From Symbiodinium natans (taxonomy: Eukaryota; Sar; Dinophyceae; Suessiales; Symbiodiniaceae): DNA of 64,000 bases. This document shows positions 55,816 through 64,000 of this stretch, piece after piece (within the stretch, counting starts at the first letter, position 1; every line of letters starts with the position of its first letter). Below the pieces are notes generated by a model. That model saw nothing but the letters and a program-made list of their open reading frames with translations. It searched no databases and was not told the DNA's origin. The translations under genes were made by a program, and so were the position numbers. The stretch spans positions 328,001 to 392,000 of the forward strand of contig CAJNDS010000269.1 in assembly GCA_905221605.1 (NCBI GenBank). Reading direction: 5' to 3'.

Positions 55816-56111
55816 GGTCTGGTGGGGGGCTTTGAATTTCAAAGAGTTTCTTGAGGTTCCTGTTATGGGCTGGAGGTTCAGGGCTGGGGGTTGGATGGGT
55901 GCACATGTGACCCAATGATAGCCATTTTCAGGGGACTTGGGGGGGGGGGGCTGATGCTTGGCTTGTAGGTTAGGCACGGTTGGCTTGAACATCCCTCCAG
56001 TGTCCTCCAGTAAACCCTAAACCCTAAACCCCAAATCCTAAACCCTAAACCCCAAACCCCAAACCCTAAACCCTAAACCCAAAAGGGAAGCTGGCTCCTG
56101 GCACCCTGCAG

Positions 56112-58828
56112 GCTTACGGAGAGCCGTGGCCGGAGGACTACGGGGAGGATGCGCAGGAGCCGCCCTCCAGCGCTGGAAGCAAGCTAGCACACAGGCACCT
56201 GGTACAGAGGTACACAGGTACACGGGTGCACAGGTACACAGGTACACAGGTGCAGGTGTGCCTTAAGTGAGACTAGGTCGACAGCATGTTGCAGCCTGTA
56301 CCCGCAGGCTCCTCCATGGGGCTCAGGCCGTAGCTCCAGAAACTGCGAACCGGAGAAGCATGAGGTCACTTTTAACACACATGCAAAGTGCAGCAAAAGC
56401 TTTCCTGGAGAGACTTTATGCCTCCGGCACAGCCGACTCTCGTGTTTTTTGTTCTTTACGTTGTCTTACATCGCCTTACGCTGTCTTCGGCATGGCCAGC
56501 AATCACAAGCTGGTCTGCGCGCGGGCCGCCAGGCGCCAGTTCGGCGGCGCCTTCCAGCAAGCTGTCCGAGACTACCGAGGCGCCAAGCTGGCCGCCCTCA
56601 CCTTGGCGCGCGGCTTGGAGGAGCGCCTCCCCGATGCTAGGGGCCCTTGGGATATTTTCTCTATGGTCCCCTTTGTAAGGGTTTAAGAGGAGAATAATAT
56701 TTGGGAATATTTTTGTTCAAAGGTTTGAAAAAAGGGCCATCGGGCCATCATCCGAGGATGGACTTTCATATCTTCCGCTGGCCTTCCTCTACGACGGGGA
56801 GGTTGCCCAGCTTTCCTGGGAAGGCTCGGTGTCGAGGGCCAATGCAGAGGCCCGAGCCCGGCAGGGCAACTTCCGCGTGATGGCCAGGACGCGACCTCTG
56901 CAAGCACAAGAGGTCGAAGACAGGCTGTATGAGTCTGTGAGCTCGGAGTGCGGCAACAATGCAATCGTGGTGCATGATGGGCGTGTTCACCGAGATGGCA
57001 GGACCATCTACGCGGTGCACTCCCGCTTTTGCCTGGACGCCGTCTTTAACGAGCGTGCCAGGAACGAGGAGGTCTTCGAAGAGGCCGTGCAGCCTTTGTT
57101 GGACTCAGCCCTTGAGGGCGGAAGGGCAACTGTGGTCTTTTTCGGTCAAACTGGCACTGGCAAGACCTACACGGCGCGTGGAGCCCTGGACCTTATGTCA
57201 AACCTTGCGTTCGAGAAGGCGGAGACGGTGGAGATGTGCTGCTATGAGATGGCGGGGACCCGCGGGGGGCGAGAAGCGTTTTTCGATTTGCTTGCTGGCC
57301 ACGAGAAGAAGCAGGTCAAGTGCTTGACTGGAGACGATGGGAACGTGCACGTGCGAGGTGCGCACAAGATCGTGTGCAGCAGCCCCTCAGAACTCTGCGC
57401 GGCGATGGACCGAGCCTTCGCGTGGCGTTCCTCCGAGTGCACTGAGCGGAACGAAGCCTCCTCGCGGTCCCACTGCATTTTTGAGTTCAGGTTTCCTCAA
57501 GTTGGGGCCGAGGGGGCGGATGCCGCCGATGGAAACCTCGGGGGGCTCTTCCGCGTCGTGGATCTTGCGGGCTCAGAGCGAAACTTCGAGACTCAAATGC
57601 ACAGCCGGTCTATGGCTGAGAGAGGAGGCCTGATCAACTACTCACTCCTCATGTTGAAAGAGTGCGCGCGGGTGATGCACAACAACCAGAAGGACCTGGA
57701 GAGCCAAGGGATGCATGTGCCCTTCCGCTCCTCCCGCCTCACCCACCTGCTCAGAAGCTCCTTCACGGATGACTCGCACATGACCACCGTGGTGGCCACG
57801 CTCTCCCCGTCGCCCACCGACGTGGAGCACTCGCTCAACACGCTGCAGCACGTGGGGATGATGCGCGCGGCGCGTGCCTGGGAGAGTCCGAAGCTCCCAG
57901 CAGCACCGAGTCCTTCGGAAGCCTGGGAGCCTGAATCCAAGGAGGCCGCCGGCTTCGATGCGGTGCAGGGCCGGGGGCGAGCCTTGCATAGCAAGCTGCA
58001 GGATGCACGGAAGGGTCAGCTGAATCTACACGCCTTCCAGATGAAGACCGCCGTGGGAGGCAGCATCATGAAGAAGTACGAGGCTCAGAGCGCCAAGACG
58101 GAGACCTTCATCGACGCGCGCTGGCACCGGGAGCTCAACGTGAAGGTGCAGGACGACTTGTGGGTGCTCCGGGACGCTGATGCCGAGGCAACCCAGATCC
58201 TGTCGTCCTGGAAGGCCGAGCAGTGGGCCGCCTCAAAGGCCTCCTGGCTCATATGCTCTGAGGGGTAACTAACTCGCCCTGGCTGTTTCGTTTAATCCAT
58301 GGAAGCCCTTTTGACGGTTCTGTTCCCAGTAAGTGAAGAAGCGTTTTGTTCTGCATTGTTCCAGAGCTCGCGCGGGCCAGGTGCACGACCTCTCGCGCTG
58401 GAGCGCCGAGACGTTGCAGGCCTTCCTCCAGAGCCTGGACCTGCCGGGCCAGGTCCGGATCCCCAAGACCATGACCGGCGCGCAGCTGCGTCGCCTGGGG
58501 CGCAGGCCATGAAAAAGGGTTGCGGGGAGGGCTTTTGCAATTCTTGCAGGCAATTTTTTGAGGTGTCTTGTGACCTTGATCCACCAGGGGCCTGGCGGCG
58601 CTCTGCAGCGATGCCGCCACGGCCGAGGCGCTGGACCAGGCCTTGGCAGGCGAGAGCCAGGCTGGCAAAGCGGCCGCGGCGGCCCACCGCAGCACCAACA
58701 TGCGCATGACCGCCCTCGGCAATCACAAGGTGCACGCTGCCATCGAAATCGAGGAGCCCATGAGTGCCAGCCACGAAGCCAGCAATGCCCCGGCGCAGCA
58801 TGAGCCTGCGCCCGCAATGGCTGCGTGA
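56112..58828 (+). CDS. Kinesin-13-like motor protein with C-terminal SAM domain
   Basis: Exons 56112-56182 (YGEPWPEDYGEDAQEPP), 56500-56632 (ARRQFGGAFQQAVRDYRGAK), 56757-58264 (motor), 58365-58499 and 58588-58828 (TGA at 58826-58828). The joins 56632/56757 (GA-AG), 58264/58365 (GT-AG) and 58499/58588 (GC-AG) keep frame. The motor shows FFGQTGTGKTYT (P-loop), NEASSRSH (switch I) and VVDLAGSER (switch II). EGGRATVVFFGQTG, INYSLLMLKECARVM and HVPFRSSRLTHLLRSSF follow the kinesin-13 (MCAK) pattern, a family that mostly depolymerises microtubules. The fourth exon reads VHDLSRWSAETLQAFLQSLD and TGAQLRRLGGLAAL, a SAM protein-interaction domain. The tail is Ala/His-rich. Upstream exons are probably missing; class 13 membership is by motif only. 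Confidence 0.88.
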
Positions 58829-59070
58829 GAGGGCAGCCAGGCTGTTCAAAAGGGGCTTTTCGTCGACTCCGACTCCAAGGGCTCCTTTAAATCCCCACTG
58901 CCGAGACTCTGAGAGCCCGCGCCATGTCTTGGGGCTTTGTACAGAGAGCGCTCCCTGAATTCACCATGGCTTCTTTCCTTCAAGATCTGGCACCAGCTAG
59001 ACGTTATGCCAAAAGGCGAAGTGCCCTCCCCCCCCAGAGACATCGGAATCTTGCATTCGGCTCTGAGTAG
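58829..59070. other. 3' flank of the kinesin gene
   Basis: No gene seen. A C run lies at 59029-59036. Minus-strand frame 58846-59097 is not convincing. Confidence 0.4.
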
Positions 59071-60148
59071 GACTACGACTACGAGATGGACTGGCAAGAC
59101 CAGCGACAGGCATCCCAGGGTCTTGCAGCCCGGTTATGCCGTTCAGTCGAGATCAGATCCACCCTCCCTAAGCCTCAAACCCTAAACCCTAAACCTTAAA
59201 CCTTAAACCCTAAACCCTAAACCCTAAACCCTAAACTCCAAACCTGGCCACTGGAGCTCAGCGATTTGCTTTTCCAGGCGCAGTGGATGCAGCACATCGA
59301 GAGCCAGTACTTCAGCAGGCACTTTAGGGCTTTAGGGTTTAGGGTTTAGGGTTTGCAGTCATGAAAAGTTCACATCTCAAATCTGGAGCCCTGTCAGGTG
59401 GAGCATGGACAAGCAGGATGCCCCTGGGCTGACATTTTGAGAAGGGCTCGCAAAGACAAATCGTTTTCCTGGCACTGTTCAGGCAGCTAGTGTTGCCTGC
59501 AGCGTGCTTCGCTTGCTGCATCCTGCTGCTGATGGACTGGTTCTTGGAAACGTCGGTCACAGCCAGAGCACCAACACCTCTGTAGCTGCAAAACATGCAA
59601 AGACAGCATTAGGCTACCATCTTGGCCGGAAGCCATAGGCGCAGCAGCCAGAACAGCACCAAAACACCCTAAACCCTAAACCCTAAACCTTACGCCATAG
59701 GCCCTAAACCCTAAACCCTAAAGACCTGAAACCTCAACGGTAGGAACGATTGCTGTTTGGCCGCCGCCAAGGAGTGGCAGGCCTACCAGGCCAAGTTTGA
59801 TGCTGCGCAGGGCCCGCAGGAGATTCTCAAGGAGGGCAGCAGCCGTCGCGAGCGAGTGCAGCAGCAGTTTCAAGTCCCAGAGTCATGGCGGGCAATATAT
59901 ATGGGTCGGAAGAATTACCAATAGTATTCGCTCATAGTCCCTTGATAGATGATACGATAACATCCCCCAAAATCCTGGCCCCTTCATCAAGTGCTGCCAA
60001 CTGCTTTCACTAGAGGCTTGCTCCCCCCCTTTTTGTAGCCCCGTTGCATCAATTTCACAAGCACATCCCCTGTGAGTCAGTGGAGGAGGCCTCCGTCCCT
60101 GACGCTTCGCGGTGGCCCTCCCCCCCCCAGCTTATTGAATCGCAGAAG
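59071..60148 (+). CDS. Exon series of an unknown gene
   Basis: Four exons: 59071 to about 59170 (DYDYEMDWQDQRQASQGLAA), 59278-59318 (AQWMQHIESQYFSR, TTCCAG acceptor, GC donor CAG|GCACTTTAGGG), 59743 to about 59885 (AAAKEWQAYQAKFDAAQGPQ, then RRERVQQQFQ) and 60039-60148 (HQFHKHIPCESVEEASVPDA, AAG|GTTTGCGG donor). Gln/Lys/Arg-rich helices dominate, as in coiled-coil or linker proteins. No family is recognised, and the phases between exons were not resolved. Confidence 0.45.
59170..59730. repeat. Telomeric blocks in the introns
   Basis: CCCTAAA/CCTTAAA units at 59175-59245. TTTAGGG at 59325-59355. CCCTAAA at 59665-59725. A minus-strand frame at 59339-59596 (LNSARKTICLCEPFSKCQPR) is open but unsupported. 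Confidence 0.85.
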
Positions 60149-60189
60149 GTTTGCGGCTTACTTGGAGGTTCATGGTACATACTAAACCA

Positions 60190-60372
60190 AGTATCACTGT
60201 ACTTATAACCCACTTGTCAGCCCTTTAAGTGCCCTAATAGGGTTATCAGCCCTTTAAGTGCCCTTATATCCTAATATGGTTATGAGCCCTTTAAGCGCCC
60301 TAATAGGGTTATAAGCCCTTTAAGTGCCCTAATATGGTTAGGAGCCCCTTAAGTGCCCTAATATGGAAAGAA
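60190..60372. repeat. 29-bp tandem repeat in an intron
   Basis: GGTTAT(C/A/G)AGCCC(T/C)TTAAG plus (T/C)GCCCTAATA recurs six times, starting shortly after the GTTTGCGG donor at 60149. Confidence 0.9.
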
Positions 60373-61080
60373 GTGGGGCTTAGGGCTTAGGGCAGAGTGG
60401 GGTGGCTTGTGCACTCACCGCGGGGCTGCTTCGAGATGTCGGCCGATGCTGCAAAGTAGAAGTACTTAGGGTTTAGGGTTTAGGGTTTAGGGTTTAGGGT
60501 TTAGGGTGATCTGCAATGTTGTGTGCGATGTATCGACGTTGCAGTGCTTTGTGTGCCGCGCCCTCTAAACCCAAGGCCTTCAACCCTGACTGGGCCTGAG
60601 CTGGGTTGCCTTTGCGCCCCTCTACAAAGTCCAGCGTAGTGCACAACGAGAGTAGCGGCAGCTTTGCATCCATGATGAGTACGACGTTCTCGCACGTGAT
60701 TAACCCTCAACCCTAATAGCTGCCTTACTCGCAACAGTCCCTATAATCAGCATTCTTGCCTTCTCCGACATGTGATGGCGCTGGCTGACGGGGCAGGACG
60801 GCTCATGTGAGCAGCGCCTGTTACATGTCGTTCTGGCGTGTTGGTAGGGACATGGTCCCAAACAGGGACATGGTTGCGTCCGGGTTTGGGGTTAGGGCTT
60901 CCTCAACGCGCAGGGTTAGGATGGAGAGAAGGCAAGGGGGCATAAAGGATTAGCAGAGGGTCTGAACATTTCCAAGAAGATCGCCCGGCTCGTTCTCACT
61001 CTCTTTCGGTCTTAAAATGTTGGTCCCTTTTTGGGTACCTTAAATATGCGGGGCCGCCTTAAAAATGGGAAATTAGTAAG
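60373..61080. other. Spacer with a TTTAGGG block
   Basis: G-strand units at 60468-60507. A minus-strand frame at 60501-60734 and small plus-strand frames (LCIHDEYDVLARD after GGCAG at about 60659) are possible but weak. Confidence 0.4.
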
Positions 61081-61178
61081 GGACCCTAATGTAGAGGATC
61101 CCCCATATGGGAGACCCATCCGGCCGCGCAGCGTAGCCGCCTTGGCTCAAGATGAGCTGCGGCGCCTGTGGATATGTG
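61081..61178 (+). CDS. Exon, unknown protein
   Basis: GTAAG|G acceptor, then DPNVEDPPYGRPIRPRSVAA, then LAQDELRRLWIC, ending at TGTG|GTGAGT, a canonical donor. Clearly protein-like. Confidence 0.5.
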
Positions 61179-61580
61179 GTGAGTTTGGGGTGATGAATGG
61201 CGGCCTGGATGCAACCGCACACGAGGGGCCTTTTTGAATCGGAAAGGTCTGGTTTTGGTACCCTTGACCCTCAACGGTTTTCTATATTCACATAGAGTAA
61301 ACTCTAAACGACACCTTTCGGGTCCAGGGTTTAGGGCTTGCGAATCCCTAGAAAACGCTACATAACCCAGAGAACTGTCACTTTTGCGCAACCCTGAACC
61401 CCAAAACCGCCACTGTTGCTTACTGGGGCTAGGGGCTCACCGGCCAAGACTGGTTTAGGGTTTACGGTGTCGGCTTCGTGGGAGTGCATTGGTGGATAAG
61501 GTTTCTGGATGTTTCTGAGCGGTTGAAGCCTAGCCATGACTGGAAAGATTACGCAGTGATAGTGGTAGAGTCTGGGAATA

Positions 61581-61735
61581 TGCCCTCTCTCTCTCTCACT
61601 TCCACTCTCTCCTCTCCGCTCCCTCCTCTCCCCTCGCTCATCTTTCATCTCTCTCCTGTCTCACCTCCCTCCTCTCTTGTCTCTCTCATCTCTCTCTCTG
61701 CTCTCTTCTCTCTCCTCTCTCCTCGCTCTCTTATG
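61581..61735. repeat. (CT)n-rich pyrimidine tract
   Basis: CTCTCT and CCTCTC simple sequence for about 150 bp. Confidence 0.95.
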
Positions 61736-61933
61736 ATGACACCGTGGTTCCCTGCCCAATTTTTACATCCTCACACGCGGAAGCTTGAATCCATCGAAGT
61801 TGGAGACTAGCTATGTAGGCCCTTGGGATAGTCTATATGTTCCCTTCTTGAATTCAAGAGGGCCATGTTCTAACAATACTTTTGAGATTGTTTTAAGGGC
61901 CATCCTGGGTAGCGTTGATGCCTAGCTCTCCAG

Positions 61934-62046
61934 CAACCTCGGCTCGAGCACTTCATTTCCTGCATGGCCAAGGTGCTACCTGGCGCAGTTGCTCGCTCGA
62001 AGCCCCAGACGATCGCTGCTTCTTTGTATGCCGAACCTTTGTGCTC
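61934..62046 (+). CDS. Exon, unknown protein
   Basis: CTCTCCAG acceptor; frame QPRLEHFISCMAKVLPGAVA, then RSKPQTIAASLYAEPLC; possible donor CTC|GTGATG. The upstream pyrimidine tract is strong. Other frames are open but less natural. Confidence 0.45.
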
Positions 62047-62193
62047 GTGATGCCTTTTTCTGAATTACCTCTTGAGTGTTTAAGAGGAGCCCTGTTTGGG
62101 CAGTTTGAGCTCGTAGTGCATTACTTAGCTACATCATGTCAGATAACCCTAATCCCTAAATCCGACACATGAGAGATCTGCAATCTGCAAAAG

Positions 62194-62239
62194 GTGATTT
62201 CTCGGGCCAGCTGTCGCCGGAGGCAAGCTTCGCAGCACG
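62194..62239 (+). CDS. 15-codon exon with telomeric donor
   Basis: CAAAAG|G acceptor; GDFSGQLSPEASFAA; donor CACG|GTTTGGGGTTTACGG, the start of a G-strand block. Confidence 0.4.
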
Positions 62240-62680
62240 GTTTGGGGTTTACGGTTTAGGGGCTTAGGGGTTTAGGGGTTTAGGGGCTTAGGGGTTTAGG
62301 GGTTTAGGGGTTTAGGGGTTTAGGGGTTTAGGGGTTAAGGGTTTAGGGGTATAGGGGTCTAGGGGTTTAGGGGCTTAGGGGTGTAGGGGTTCAGGGGTTT
62401 AGGGGTTTAGGGGTTTAGGGGTTTAGGGCCTTGAGGCGCCATGTTTGCTTGGCCGAACGTTGCACTGCGCAGGTCAGCGATGGCCTCCAGGCCCTCCAGA
62501 AAAGCTGCTCACCCGGACATTCGGTTGCTGATCCTGCTGGATAAAACGTGGTGCCATCGACGTCGGACAAGCAAAAAACCAGAGGGTTTAGGGTTTAGGG
62601 TTTAGGGTTTAGGGTTTAGGGTTTAGGGTTTAGGGTTTAGGTTTTAGGGTTTAGGGTTTAGGGTGTTTAGGGCTTAGGAG
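62240..62680. repeat. TTTAGGGG (8-mer) and TTTAGGG blocks around a small exon
   Basis: About 22 TTTAGGGG units (62260-62430). A possible exon at 62473-62543 (GCGCAG acceptor; VSDGLQALQKSCSPGHSVAD). Then about eleven TTTAGGG units (62583-62675). Confidence 0.85.
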
Positions 62681-62741
62681 CTTCTGCATCTTAGGACCTC
62701 GCCAGAGCCCGTGCCGTGCTTTGCATTCGCTGAGGCTCTAG

Positions 62742-63267
62742 GAGCAAGATGAGCGAATCGCCAGGGAAGAGGCCGGGAGACGGTTTTGACCCCAAACTGT
62801 TTTTTGAAACCCTAAACCCGAAACCCTAAACCCCACACCCTAAACCCGAAACCCTAAACCCCAAACCCTAAACCCGAAACCCTAAACCCTAAACCCCACA
62901 CCCCGTAAAGTTGTAACCCTGGCCAGCCCTAAAGCTGCAGGAATCTTGCAGAGCCCGTGCAGACCTCGGCTTTTGACGCGTCTGTCGGGGGGAGACGCCA
63001 CGCTTTAGGAGTAGAGGTTTAGGGTTTAGGGTTTAGGGTTTAGGGTGGAGGTTAGAATCGCAAATCCGCGGAAACAGATTGAGGATAAGGTTACTGCTAG
63101 GATGGTTCAGAGGGGAGAAACGGACACTAAACCCGAAGCCCTAAACCTGTTCCCTGAGCCCTAACCCCTAAACCCTCAAACCTAAACTGCACACCTGAGG
63201 CAAATGCGGACAAGCTCTGTACGTCTGTGATGTCAAAGCCCCGAGAGGCCCCGGTCTTGCGGAGAGA
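62742..63267 (+). CDS. Three small exons, unknown gene
   Basis: 62742-62782 (EQDERIAREEAGR, CTCTAG acceptor, GACG|GTTTTG donor), 62941-63009 (ILQSPCRPRLLTRLSGGDAT, ending at a TAG) and 63200-63267 (ANADKLCTSVMSKPREAPVL, GAGA|GTTAGGG donor). The first is helical and charged. Since the second contains a stop, they may not all belong to one transcript. Confidence 0.4.
62805..63170. repeat. CCCTAAA/CCCGAAA and TTTAGGG fragments
   Basis: C-strand units alternating CCCTAAA and CCCGAAA at 62808-62905; G-strand units at 63013-63045; C-strand fragments at 63125-63180. Confidence 0.85.
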
Positions 63268-63374
63268 GTTAGGGTTGAGGGGGTTTAGGGTTTAGGGTCT
63301 AGGGTTGAGGGTTGAGAGTTGAGGGTTAATGGGTGGTTCATGTTTAGGATGAAGGGGTGGGGATACGAGGATTG

Positions 63375-63487
63375 GCTTGTTCGCAGAGACAGCATCCAGT
63401 TCCATGCGGCCTGCAGGTTCAATTCTCGCTGGATGTCGTTCCGAACGGAAACACGCGCAAAAGCCAGGAGCTCTGATGTCTTCACCT
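63375..63487 (-). CDS. Candidate minus-strand exon
   Basis: On the minus strand, after TTCTGCACAG, the frame reads VKTSELLAFARVSVRNDIQR then ELNLQAAWNWMLSLRTS. It is more natural than the plus-strand frame over the same bases. It is antisense to the neighbouring exons. Confidence 0.35.
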
Positions 63488-63544
63488 GTGCAGAAAGCTT
63501 GCGGGGTTGCTGCAGCCATCGTCACGCACCGCTGTAGCGACAGC

Positions 63545-63835
63545 TTGCCCAACCCTAAACCCTCAACCTTAAACCCTAAACCCTAACCCTAAACCCTAAA
63601 CCCTAAACCCTAAACCCTAAACCCTAAACCCTAAACCCTAAACCATTGGTAGCGAAAAACCGAGGCATGGACCTGGCGAGTGCAAATGTGACGGTACCGC
63701 CATCGCGGAGGCGCATGGGTCAAGGGCCACGAGTCATCCTCGGCTCGAGGCCGCCTTGAGAAGGGTTTAGGGTTTAGGGTTTAGGGTTTAGGGATTTAGG
63801 GTTTAGGGTTTAGGGTTTAGGGTTTAGGGTGTGCC
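63545..63835. repeat. CCCTAAA block, exon, TTTAGGG block
   Basis: About fourteen C-strand units (63548-63645), the exon at 63665-63764, then about nine G-strand units (63765-63830). Confidence 0.95.
63665..63764 (+). CDS. Exon with telomeric donor, unknown protein
   Basis: CCGAG|G acceptor; frame HGPGECKCDGTAIAEAHGSR then ATSHPRLEAALRR; donor AAGG|GTTTAGGGTTTAGGG. A second frame (MDLASANVTVPPSRRRMGQG) is also open to a TGA, so the frame is not certain. Confidence 0.4.
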
Positions 63836-63951
63836 TCTTCAACGCACCGTAGCCCCATCCCAAACACACCCCCACTTTGCGGAGACGCTACACATTGTTC
63901 TCTGTCTTTCTAACGTTACCACTGCTCTACCATTGCTAACGTTATTACGTA

Positions 63952-63954
63952 CTT

Positions 63955-64000
<46 letters not shown>
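63952..64000. repeat. (CTA)n microsatellite
   Basis: ACTACTACT tract running to the end of the window. Confidence 0.95.

Overview
The window reads as nuclear DNA of a protist, most likely a dinoflagellate (my inference, about 80%). Coding information sits in many very short, GC-rich exons (40-250 bp) separated by introns full of Arabidopsis-type telomeric repeat (TTTAGGG/CCCTAAA). Where a conserved protein lets the reading frame be followed across introns, many donors are GA or GC instead of GT and acceptors are AG followed by G. That splice-site usage is a dinoflagellate hallmark. The telomeric motif occurs in dozens of internal blocks, so this is not a chromosome end.

Layout. 0-0.3 kb: last exon of a UvrD/Rep-type helicase. 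0.3-6.9 kb: telomeric mosaics with little recognisable coding. 6.9-8.6 kb: ankyrin-repeat gene. 8.8-16.4 kb: satellite territory (60-bp duplication, 40-bp array, about 205/410/820-bp higher-order repeat, 150-bp duplication, about 31-bp satellite array). 16.4-23.7 kb: AT-richer block with hairpins and, on the minus strand, a two-exon transposon gene of about 1477 residues, cut at its 5' end by a 100-N assembly gap. 23.8-24.5 kb: AT-rich tandem repeat. 24.5-41.4 kb: telomeric blocks with scattered plus-strand exons of several unidentified genes, including one multi-exon gene at 32.0-34.6 kb and a possible hAT transposase remnant at 38.9 kb.

41.7-49.2 kb: the best resolved gene. About seventeen phased exons encode a Ser/Thr protein kinase, a single transmembrane helix and a PP2C phosphatase in one reading frame. 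49.2-56 kb: repeats (tandem element with paired hairpins at 51.4-52.95 kb; about 32-bp minisatellite at 53.3-54.4 kb; palindrome cluster; (GAA)n tract). 56.1-58.8 kb: a kinesin with a kinesin-13-like motor and a C-terminal SAM domain. 59-64 kb: small exons of unidentified genes between telomeric blocks.

Main theme: the telomeric repeat is tied to splicing. Exon after exon ends exactly where GTTTAGGG begins, so the repeat supplies the GT donor. Exons tend to be preceded by CCCTAAA and followed by TTTAGGG, so long introns carry complementary repeats at their two ends. One 104-bp intron is bracketed by a 33-bp exonic direct repeat, as expected if introns arise by insertion or duplication. Exon boundaries below were read by eye from frame continuity and splice motifs and have no transcript support.
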